Positions 7,313-11,575 of a stretch of 11,575 bases of DNA are shown one piece after another. The translations under genes were made by a program, and so were the position numbers. Every line of letters starts with the position of its first letter. Position 1 is the stretch's first letter. The stretch lies in the NCBI GenBank assembly GCA_964406775.1, contig CAYOSW010000035.1, positions 1 through 11,575 of the forward strand. Reading direction: 5' to 3'. This stretch comes from JACPKO01 sp964406775 (GTDB lineage: Bacteria > Patescibacteriota > Microgenomatia > Daviesbacterales > UBA10151). The notes under the pieces were generated by a model that saw only the letters and a program-made list of their open reading frames with translations, ran no database searches and had not been told where the DNA came from.

Positions 7313-7942
7313 TTATTCGATGACTTCTTCCCCTTCAAAAACGATTTCATCAACAGGCGCAATAGTTGTCTCCTGTGCTAAGGACGTGGTTTCCGGGGTG
7401 TTAAATACAAATCCTTCAAGCACTTTATCGTAAACCTTGCCCCAAAATTCCTGTTCTATAAGCGGGGATTCGACAGTAAAAAGTACTCCCTGGTCAATTG
7501 AAGCAAGCATAAGACGGTCGCCGGTTTTTACCTCCCAAGCCTTAAGATTCCCCAGCTGTTTTTCCTTCGGAATATTAGTCTCAGGAATCCCGTTTTCTTT
7601 AAGCCAATCTTCGCGGGTTTTAAGTTTCGTATCCGTAATTTTTATAATCAGACTTCCGCTTTTGTCTTTTGAGAAAAGCTGTAAGTTTGCATACGCATCC
7701 GGATCGACGGTTTCGCCGGCGTTTGCGTTTGTTAGGGAAAGGTTATCGGGGTAATTGAAGCTGAATCCGGAGGGATCGGTATATTCTATTTGTGTCTCGG
7801 ACGGTTTGGTATCTTTTGGAAGAGCTACAGCGGATTTAACCTCGGGCTCCGTCCTGCTTCCGAAAAGGAAATAAAATCCTCCCGCACCCGCCGCGAGTAA
7901 AACGAAAGTTATAACAATCAGTATAAGTGTTTTACTATTCAC
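7313..7942 (-). CDS. Membrane-anchored extracytoplasmic protein of unknown function
   Basis: A 209-residue protein. The N-terminus MNSKTLILIVITFVLLAAGA with following GGFYFLF is one transmembrane helix or uncleaved signal anchor (about 5-27), then a polar linker (30-52). The outside domain begins YTDPSGFSFNYPDNL, a motif seen in PsbP-like or lipoprotein-like folds (weak), and continues to FEGFVFNTP-like residues near 180 (VLEGFVFNTP). The C-terminus is acidic (DEIVFEGEEVIE). There are no cysteines for lipidation. The start is GTG at 7940-7942: the extended -10 element TGTTATACT on this strand ends 7 nt before it, a leaderless arrangement. It is divergent from the secreted protein gene, with which it shares an 18-33 bp promoter gap, and convergent with the candidate RNA. 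Confidence 0.8.
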   Translation of the reverse strand: MNSKTLILIVITFVLLAAGAGGFYFLFGSRTEPEVKSAVALPKDTKPSETQIEYTDPSGFSFNYPDNLSLTNANAGETVDPDAYANLQLFSKDKSGSLIIKITDTKLKTREDWLKENGIPETNIPKEKQLGNLKAWEVKTGDRLMLASIDQGVLFTVESPLIEQEFWGKVYDKVLEGFVFNTPETTSLAQETTIAPVDEIVFEGEEVIE

Positions 7943-7949
7943 CCGATCC

Positions 7950-7958
7950 AGTATAACA
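7950..7958 (-). promoter_or_regulatory. Extended -10 promoter for the membrane-anchored protein
   Basis: On the - strand this reads TGTTATACT (core TATACT at 7950-7955). It is 7 nt upstream of the GTG start at 7942. The -35 region is weak. A + strand TATAAC at 7952-7957 overlaps it, so divergent transcription may be mutually exclusive. Confidence 0.6.
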
Positions 7959-7975
7959 TGGTATTCTACAGTAAG

Positions 7976-8419
7976 ATGAAGTTCGCTTTGTTGGCTTTTT
8001 CCCTGATTTTCAGTCTCGTTGTTTTTACTTCTCCGGCTGAGGCTAAAGTACTTCCCCAGGCTGGCAAATCGGCCCCTGCAAAGGCAGTTAAGGGCGTTAA
8101 GGCAACTGGAGCCACAATCGGCGTTTTCCCCAAATTAAGACCAGATAGAAAAGCCCTAACCATAAATTTTTCGAATCTCCAAAATGCTAAGTCGGTATCT
8201 TACTCATTGGTTTATACTCAAGGGTCCGGTCAGCAGGAAGGTGCGGGAGGGGCACTTAATTTAACGGGACAAACTTCGGATAAAGCTGAATTATTGTTCG
8301 GTACCTGCTCGGCAAACGTTTGCAGATATCACTCGGGAATAAAAGATGCCAAACTGGAAGTTTCTTATGTTTCAACAAACGGCAAAAAATACCTGAAGAA
8401 GTTTAAGATAAAGATTTAA
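7976..8419 (+). CDS. Small secreted protein of unknown function
   Basis: A 147-residue protein with a textbook Sec signal peptide: positive start MK, hydrophobic core FALLAFSLIFSLVVF, and a likely cleavage after SPAEA (about residue 23). The mature part begins with an Ala/Lys/Gly-rich stretch, then a beta-rich domain (ALTINFSNLQNAKSVSYSLV) and the C-terminal block FGTCSANVCRYHSGIKDAKL, whose two cysteines could form a disulphide, ending in NGKKYLKKFKIKI. I recognise this only as a style of small secreted protein common in Patescibacteria. An in-frame ATG at 7958 would add six residues (MVFYSK); 7976 is preferred because it gives a standard signal peptide and lies 8 nt after a TATTCT (7962-7967). 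Initiation at 7958 cannot be excluded. Confidence 0.75.
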   Translation: MKFALLAFSLIFSLVVFTSPAEAKVLPQAGKSAPAKAVKGVKATGATIGVFPKLRPDRKALTINFSNLQNAKSVSYSLVYTQGSGQQEGAGGALNLTGQTSDKAELLFGTCSANVCRYHSGIKDAKLEVSYVSTNGKKYLKKFKIKI

Positions 8420-8430
8420 GCTCAAGTTCT

Positions 8431-8461
8431 GCAGTATTTTTGAAATAAGGTAAAATACTGC
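8431..8461. promoter_or_regulatory. Perfect inverted repeat over the -10 region (possible operator)
   Basis: GCAGTATTTT (8431-8440) and AAAATACTGC (8452-8461) are perfect inverted copies with an 11-nt centre. The right arm contains most of the -10 box TAAAAT (8451-8456) of the downstream gene and ends 4 nt before its ATG. It is poor in GC and followed by only three T residues, so an operator or 5' hairpin fits better than a terminator for the gene to the left. Confidence 0.5.
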
Positions 8462-8465
8462 TTTG

Positions 8466-8996
8466 ATGGACGTCTTGAGAAAAAAGATTTGGATAGAAAT
8501 GTCTATCAGGGAAATATGGACTCAGGCTCATTTTGCTGATCTGGCATACTTGCGAATTAAACCTGAATTAGGACCAGATATAGTTTTTCCTTCAATCTAT
8601 GCTTTTCTAGTTCATTCCGCTATGGTTTCAAAAATGCTAATGGCTTCGGATGACAATAATCCCTCTTCAAACATCGGTATGGTTTTAAAAATTTCCGAAT
8701 CTTCAATAATCCATAACAGGAAGTTCAGGGATTATTTGGAGCATTATTATAATTATTTAAAAAAATGGATCAAAGAGAACAGTCCAAATTCAAATATTGG
8801 TACTTACAATATTGGCTCTAAATCTGCACTTGGGATACCTAATATGATATTTGTCAGCCATTATGATCCATCCACGGGTATTTATACTTTTGTAAATGAG
8901 GATTTTGATTTAAATCAACTTTATGAGGAAGTTATCAGCATAAAAGTGCTCGCTGACTCGTGGGTTAAAAAGCTGCAGAATAAAAATATTGAGTGA
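8466..8996 (+). CDS. Hypothetical protein with HEPN-like R-x4-H motif
   Basis: A 176-residue protein, probably mostly helical and cytoplasmic. The centre reads HNRKFRDYLEHYYNYLKKWI (residues 83-102). R88-x4-H93 fits the HEPN R-x4-6-H signature, and R-x2-R-x3-E-H within a helix is a pattern seen in HEPN-like families. HEPN proteins are often RNases in toxin or defence systems; assignment here is inference from one motif. No antitoxin-like partner is adjacent. ATG 8466 is preferred over TTG 8463; both lie just after the -10 box TAAAAT, so the message is nearly leaderless and its promoter is covered by an inverted repeat that could bind a regulator. The stop codon sits inside a 14-bp copy of the tRNA-Lys 3' end. 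Confidence 0.65.
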   Translation: MDVLRKKIWIEMSIREIWTQAHFADLAYLRIKPELGPDIVFPSIYAFLVHSAMVSKMLMASDDNNPSSNIGMVLKISESSIIHNRKFRDYLEHYYNYLKKWIKENSPNSNIGTYNIGSKSALGIPNMIFVSHYDPSTGIYTFVNEDFDLNQLYEEVISIKVLADSWVKKLQNKNIE

Positions 8997-9004
8997 TCCG
9001 ACTG
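8991..9004. repeat. 14-bp direct repeat of the tRNA-Lys 3' end, copy 1
   Basis: GAGTGATCCGACTG here is identical to 9112-9125, which spans the 3' acceptor end of tRNA-Lys. The copies are 121 bp apart. Direct repeats of tRNA 3' ends can be attachment-site remnants. The short interval holds only a repeat and a terminator, so a local duplication is equally possible. Confidence 0.6.
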
Positions 9005-9011
9005 AGATAAT

Positions 9012-9056
9012 ACACCCTTTTCCCTCCGGGAAAAGCCGAACCAAATCAAAGATTTG
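9012..9056. repeat. Palindromic intergenic repeat, copy A
   Basis: The unit is ACACCCTTTT, a hairpin top, AAAAGCCGAACC and CAAATCAAAGATTTG. It folds as two hairpins: 9017-9024 with 9028-9035 (CTTTTCCC/GGGAAAAG) and 9042-9047 with 9051-9056 (CAAATC/GATTTG). The outer parts are identical to copy B at 9302-9347 while the first hairpin differs in sequence but not in pairing. It resembles a dispersed REP-like element. Confidence 0.75.
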
Positions 9057-9080
9057 ATACGAATCCCTCTGCCGAATCAC

Positions 9081-9110
9081 AAAAAAGCCAGGCAACGCCC
9101 GGCTTTTTTT
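9081..9110 (-). terminator. Intrinsic terminator of tRNA-Lys
   Basis: Arms 9081-9093 and 9097-9109 enclose a 3-nt loop. Read on the - strand the GCC-G-GGC and GCC-T-GGC arms pair fully with one G-U and run into a T tract, 4 nt after the mature tRNA end. On the + strand the same position is an A-C mismatch, which favours - strand function, though T runs flank both sides. Confidence 0.85.
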
Positions 9111-9111
9111 C

Positions 9112-9125
9112 GAGTGATCCGACTG
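9112..9125. repeat. 14-bp direct repeat at the tRNA-Lys 3' end, copy 2
   Basis: GAGTGATCCGACTG, identical to 8991-9004. This copy includes the discriminator base, the 3' acceptor strand and the first T-stem bases of tRNA-Lys. Confidence 0.6.
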
Positions 9126-9186
9126 GGATTCGAACCCAGGACCAAAAGCTTAAAAGGCTTCTGCTCTACCGCTGAGCTATCGGACC
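9115..9186 (-). tRNA. tRNA-Lys (anticodon UUU)
   Basis: On the - strand the cloverleaf is complete. The acceptor is GGTCCGA with TCGGATC (one G-U), the D arm GCTC-AGCGGTA-GAGC, the anticodon stem GAAGC/GCTTT around loop CTTTTAA with anticodon TTT, the variable loop TGGTC, and the T arm CTGGG-TTCGAAT-CCCAG. The discriminator is A. The 3' CCA is not encoded (CTC follows), so a CCA-adding enzyme is required. It reads AAA and AAG codons. A terminator follows 4 nt downstream. Confidence 0.97.
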
Positions 9187-9193
9187 GAGTTAC

Positions 9194-9199
9194 CTTATA
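9194..9199 (-). promoter_or_regulatory. Likely -10 box of tRNA-Lys
   Basis: On the - strand TATAAG lies 7 nt before the first tRNA base, so transcription would start at about the mature 5' end. The matching -35 region falls in the palindromic element at 9205-9280 and is weak. Confidence 0.4.
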
Positions 9200-9204
9200 C
9201 TAGC

Positions 9205-9280
9205 AATAATTGCGTTACTCGGGAGATCGCCTGCAAAAATGCAAAGCATTTTTGACAGGGGGGCGGACCCCGCAATTATT
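9205..9280. repeat. 76-bp nested palindromic element upstream of tRNA-Lys
   Basis: Outer arms AATAATTGCG (9205-9214) and CGCAATTATT (9271-9280) are perfect inverted copies. Inside, CCTG-CAAAAATGC (9230-9242) pairs with GCATTTTTG-A-CAGG (9246-9259) across an AAA loop with one bulged base. The element can form a cruciform or a long hairpin. I see no coding frame. The gene-free stretch 9187-9493 holds this element, repeat copy B and a hairpin near 9390. Confidence 0.65.
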
Positions 9281-9301
9281 TTGTACCGCGTACGGGACAA
9301 C

Positions 9302-9347
9302 ACACCCTTTTTGCTAAAAGCAAAAAGCCGAACCAAATCAAAGATTT
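9302..9347. repeat. Palindromic intergenic repeat, copy B
   Basis: Shares ACACCCTTTT and the 25-bp block at 9323-9347 exactly with copy A. Its first hairpin is 9307-9314 with 9320-9327 (CTTTTTGC/GCAAAAAG), so both arms differ from copy A at the tip in a compensatory way. The downstream 25 bp also resembles the sequence after copy A. Confidence 0.75.
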
Positions 9348-9371
9348 AGTTCCCCTACCTCCACAGTGCAA

Positions 9372-9408
9372 AAAACAAAGAGCCTTCTCTCGAGAAGTCT
9401 TTTGTTTT
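9372..9408. terminator. Long AT-rich hairpin, possible terminator
   Basis: AAAACAAA (9372-9379) pairs with TTTGTTTT (9401-9408), and CTTCTC/GAGAAG forms the inner stem, with small internal mismatches. T-rich flanks exist on both strands. No gene clearly ends into it, so it may insulate the PLD gene or be part of the repeat-rich spacer. Confidence 0.35.
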
Positions 9409-9480
9409 GTACCCCTAACGCATTTTATTTTGAACCATTACTTTCGCATTTTAACAAGTTGATGGAAGTATATCAAGCAG

Positions 9481-9486
9481 AGGAGG
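9481..9486 (+). promoter_or_regulatory. Strong Shine-Dalgarno site
   Basis: AGGAGG ends 7 nt before the ATG at 9494. It is the only canonical ribosome site in the window; most other genes appear leaderless. It fixes the start of the PLD-fold gene. Confidence 0.85.
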
Positions 9487-9493
9487 AAGAAGA

Positions 9494-9949
9494 ATGACTT
9501 CTCTAACAACCCAAACTAGCTCTTTATTTGATGAAAGCACATTTTATCAAACGTTTTTGCGAGATCTTAAGCGTTGTCGGCAAGAAGTAATAATTGAAAG
9601 TCCGTACATCACCTGTGAACGGATGAAAACGTTTGATCGGTTTTTTGAAAAACTAATTGAAAAGGGCGTAAAAATTTACTTTATTACTCGTGATCCTAAA
9701 GAACATGATGAAAGTATGGAAATACAGTCGGAAGAAGTAATTTCTTACTGTGAAAGTATTGGAATACAAGTTTTACTATGCTTGGGTAATCATCACCGTA
9801 AATTGGCGATTTTGGACAGAAAAATCCTTTGGGAAGGTAGTCTAAACATACTTTCTCAAGCATATAGCCGGGAAATTATGCGAAGGATAGAAAATAAAGA
9901 ATTAACAATGGAAATGTTTAATTTTTTGAAGCTAAATAGGTTTCTTTAA
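9494..9949 (+). CDS. Single-HKD phospholipase D-fold protein (probable nuclease)
   Basis: A 151-residue protein of the PLD-like (PLDc_2 type) fold. The N-terminal half has ESPYITCERMKTFDRFFEKL (35-54) and KGVKIYFITRD (58-67), typical PLD core strands. The catalytic motif is H101-x-K103-x4-D108 (HRKLAILD), followed by the usual GSLN at 115-118. A single HKD motif implies a dimer sharing one active site, as in BfiI and Nuc-type nucleases. Similar domains are found beside or fused to helicases in defence and repair loci. DNA or RNA cleavage is inferred; a lipid substrate is unlikely without a signal peptide. The strong Shine-Dalgarno site and AT-rich codons set it apart from the genes on the left. 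Its TAA overlaps the convergent repressor stop by 4 bp. Confidence 0.85.
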   Translation: MTSLTTQTSSLFDESTFYQTFLRDLKRCRQEVIIESPYITCERMKTFDRFFEKLIEKGVKIYFITRDPKEHDESMEIQSEEVISYCESIGIQVLLCLGNHHRKLAILDRKILWEGSLNILSQAYSREIMRRIENKELTMEMFNFLKLNRFL

Positions 9950-10161
9950 CCTTTAATAATCTCAGATACGTCTACTTTAAGAGCTTTACTGATTTTTGTT
10001 AACTTCTCAATAGAGGTAGTAACTTCTCCACGTTCAATAACAGCAAAATAATTAATATTAATTCCTGCTTTTTTTGCTACCTCAGCTTGAGTGAGGTTAG
10101 CCTTTTCTCGTAGCTTCTTTATATTTTTACCTACATTTTCTCGGAATTTAGGACTATCCAT
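9946..10161 (-). CDS. XRE-family HTH transcriptional regulator
   Basis: A 71-residue protein that is almost entirely a Cro/C1-type helix-turn-helix domain: GKNIKKLREKANLTQAEVAK then KAGININYFAVIERGEVTTS and SIEKLTKISKALKVDVSEII. The size matches single-domain repressors and controller (C) proteins of restriction-modification systems. The frame extends upstream to a GTG at 10177-10179, but that GTG is part of the extended -10 element TGCTATACT, so ATG 10161 (8 nt after the -10 box) is the likely start. It is divergent from the 79-aa gene with an 89-bp gap, where it may repress itself and the helicase operon; it is convergent with the PLD gene. Confidence 0.88.
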   Translation of the reverse strand: MDSPKFRENVGKNIKKLREKANLTQAEVAKKAGININYFAVIERGEVTTSIEKLTKISKALKVDVSEIIKG

Positions 10162-10169
10162 ATCTATAT

Positions 10170-10178
10170 AGTATAGCA
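10170..10178 (-). promoter_or_regulatory. Extended -10 promoter of the XRE gene, with palindrome
   Basis: On the - strand TGCTATACT (core 10170-10175) lies 8 nt before ATG 10161. A perfect 8-bp palindrome CTATATAG (10164-10171) sits across the box and start site, a plausible autoregulatory operator. Confidence 0.55.
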
Positions 10179-10237
10179 CTTTTTAAAATCTAAATAAACT
10201 ATGGGGCACTTCTGAAGCAAAATGCTAAGTTTTGAGC

Positions 10238-10243
10238 TATAAT
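10238..10243 (+). promoter_or_regulatory. -10 box of the 79-aa gene, leaderless
   Basis: A perfect TATAAT lies exactly 7 nt before ATG 10251. No good -35 box is seen; instead a palindrome CTTC-T-GAAG (10209-10217) lies near the expected -35 position and may bind the XRE protein. Confidence 0.6.
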
Positions 10244-10250
10244 AATACTC

Positions 10251-10490
10251 ATGGATTTGAAAAGTCTTCAGAAATCAAAAGAAGCTATTAAAAAACAGCT
10301 AAAAAGCTTGGATATAAAGACTATTGAGTTATTGGTGCAAGATCACTCTAAGGCTTTGAAGTATATCAGGATTGGAAGAAAAGTGACTAATGGCTCCGAT
10401 CTAAGCGATGAAGAGGCTGAATCTGTAGCAAATGAACTTCAGGAAATGGCAAAAATGGAATTAAGCCAAAGATCCTCCAAGGTTAAATAA
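10251..10490 (+). CDS. Small protein of unknown function upstream of helicase
   Basis: A 79-residue soluble protein, probably all helical, without cysteines or membrane segments. It begins MDLKSLQKSKEAIKKQLKSL, and the C-terminal half NGSDLSDEEAESVANELQEM has heptad-like spacing that could form a coiled coil. The end is basic (SQRSSKVK). I do not recognise a family. It ends 9 bp before the helicase start and shares its transcript, so it may be a partner, regulator or antitoxin-like companion of the helicase; this is inferred from position only. The start is supported by a TATAAT box 7 nt upstream. Confidence 0.65.
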   Translation: MDLKSLQKSKEAIKKQLKSLDIKTIELLVQDHSKALKYIRIGRKVTNGSDLSDEEAESVANELQEMAKMELSQRSSKVK

Positions 10491-10499
10491 CTTACTCTT

Positions 10500-11575
10500 A
10501 TGTCAGACTCCGAAATTCATAAACAGCAAACTGAGGATAGAAAAAAATATACTGAGATTATTCTCAACTCTTCTTCAAAAAAGAAAATTATAGTAGCTGG
10601 TCCGGGGACAGGTAAAAGTTTTACATTTAATGCAATTCTAACTTTAAAAGGGACCCCCTCTTTAGCTTTAACATTTATTAATAATCTGGCTGGAGACTTG
10701 GCAAAAGATTTAACAGATTTGGCTGATGTGCACACTTTTCATGGATATTGTAAAAGTATTTTACATAAAGTTTCTGTAGATGGAATTGATAGTCATTTCC
10801 ATTATTATCCAAAACTAACGAAAATCATTGAGACAGATGCTGATATTTTAGAAAATAACTTGAGTCAGTTTGAAAAAGCGATCCAAACTTTAGATGAAGG
10901 AGATGAAATTAAATTTTATATCAATCGAGCAAATTATTATAATTCAGTCAGCCACAATGATGCAGTTTACCGAGTTTTAAAATACTTTGAAGCAAATCAA
11001 CAATATATTCCCAAATTTAATCAAATAGTAGTAGATGAATATCAAGATTTTAATCCTCTTGAAGTAGCCTTTATAGATCAGTTAGCAATAACGAGCCCTG
11101 TGCTTATTGCCGGAGATGATGACCAGGCTCTTTATTGGTTTAAACACGCATCCTCGGAACATATTAGAGGAAAAAGAAATAATGGTGAATACGAGTGCTT
11201 TGAACTTCCATATTGTAGTAGATGTACGCTAGTTATTGTAAGCTCCGTACTTGAAATTATAAAAAAAGCCGTAGATTTAGGACGGCTAGCCAATAGGATT
11301 GATAAAAAATATATCTGTTTTTTACCTCAGAAAGAAGAGGATAGCCAAACTTACCCTAAAATAACTCATGCTGCTTGTTCAATCCAAAATAAACAGGATA
11401 CTAGAAATTATATTGGTAAATTTATTGAAAGTGAAATTAAAAAAATTCCTCAAGAAGAAATAGATCTTGCAAAAAAAGCCAAATATCCTTGTGTTCTAAT
11501 CGTTGGACAAAAACAGTACTTAAAACAGGTTCATAGTTACTTAAAAAGCAGATTTAAAAATATAGATTTTAAAGA
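10500..11575 (+). CDS. UvrD/Rep-like superfamily 1 DNA helicase (partial, 3' end outside the window)
   Basis: An open frame of 358 codons runs to the right edge. SF1A motifs appear in order: Walker A AGPGTGKS (33-40), Ia-like LALTFINNLAGDL (55-67), the ADVHTFHGYC block (75-84), Walker B VVDEYQD (177-183), and motif III LIAGDDDQALY (202-212). LPYCSRCT (237-244) stands where LxxNYRS occurs in UvrD and may be family-specific. It would unwind DNA with ATP, 3' to 5' by analogy. Motifs V and VI and any C-terminal nuclease domain are out of view. ATG 10500 has no Shine-Dalgarno site and follows the small gene by 9 bp. The sequence is AT-rich. UvrD-like helicases are partners in Gabija and other defence systems, but no GajA-type nuclease is visible here. 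Confidence 0.9.
   Translation, partial: MSDSEIHKQQTEDRKKYTEIILNSSSKKKIIVAGPGTGKSFTFNAILTLKGTPSLALTFINNLAGDLAKDLTDLADVHTFHGYCKSILHKVSVDGIDSHFHYYPKLTKIIETDADILENNLSQFEKAIQTLDEGDEIKFYINRANYYNSVSHNDAVYRVLKYFEANQQYIPKFNQIVVDEYQDFNPLEVAFIDQLAITSPVLIAGDDDQALYWFKHASSEHIRGKRNNGEYECFELPYCSRCTLVIVSSVLEIIKKAVDLGRLANRIDKKYICFLPQKEEDSQTYPKITHAACSIQNKQDTRNYIGKFIESEIKKIPQEEIDLAKKAKYPCVLIVGQKQYLKQVHSYLKSRFKNIDFK

Noticed and set aside
7039..7362. A 107-codon open frame on the - strand across the candidate RNA
   Set aside because: It runs through the terminator and all RNA helices, overlaps the membrane protein gene, and has no family signature or promoter.
8431..8461. Inverted repeat as terminator of the secreted protein gene
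   Set aside because: The stem is AT-rich and followed by TTTGATG rather than a T tract, and it covers the next promoter.
8991..9125. A genomic island integrated between the two 14-bp repeats
   Set aside because: Only about 107 bp lie between them, with no integrase or cargo; kept as a possible remnant only.
9012..9347. CRISPR array
   Set aside because: There are only two copies, irregularly spaced, with a tRNA between them and no cas genes.
10162..10179. Upstream GTG start for the XRE gene
   Set aside because: The GTG and following codons form the extended -10 element; ATG 10161 gives the normal domain start.
9494..11575. Gabija or DISARM system
   Set aside because: A UvrD-like helicase and a PLD protein are present, but no GajA-type OLD nuclease, DrmA/DrmB or methyltransferase is visible in the window.

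Overview
The window looks like a compact bacterial chromosome segment, most likely from a Candidate Phyla Radiation (Patescibacteria) member, possibly Microgenomates. This is inference. It rests on short intergenic gaps, small lineage-type hypothetical and secreted proteins around core genes, few Shine-Dalgarno sites, and -10 boxes set only 6 to 11 nt upstream of many start codons. No taxonomic marker in the window settles the lineage.

Left part (1-6546), core housekeeping on the + strand: the 3' end of gatB (tRNA amidotransferase), an overlapping P-loop ATPase of unknown role, a small unknown protein with its own promoter, a complete dnaE (replicative DNA polymerase III alpha, with an apparently intact PHP metal site), rplS (L19), rnhB (RNase HII) and yraN (UPF0102 nuclease-fold protein). 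rplS, rnhB and yraN follow each other as in many bacteria; rnhB and yraN abut exactly.

Middle part (6547-9186): a basic four-cysteine protein; a candidate structured RNA of about 190 nt with its own promoter, several helices and a strong terminator (7118-7308); a membrane-anchored protein on the - strand; a divergent small secreted protein; a protein with a HEPN-like R-x4-H motif whose promoter lies in a perfect 10-bp inverted repeat; and tRNA-Lys(UUU) on the - strand with a terminator just behind it.

Right part (9187-11575), accessory-looking and visibly more AT-rich: a gene-free stretch with palindromic repeats, then a single-HKD phospholipase-D-fold protein with a strong Shine-Dalgarno site, a convergent XRE repressor overlapping its 3' end, a divergent 79-aa protein, and a UvrD-like SF1 helicase that runs off the window. 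A PLD-fold nuclease, a regulator and a helicase together suggest a DNA-processing or defence module, but no known defence system is complete here.

The signals most worth a second look are the candidate RNA at 7118-7308, the recurring leaderless promoter layout, the two hairpin repeats with compensatory stem changes around tRNA-Lys, and the accessory cluster at the right end.
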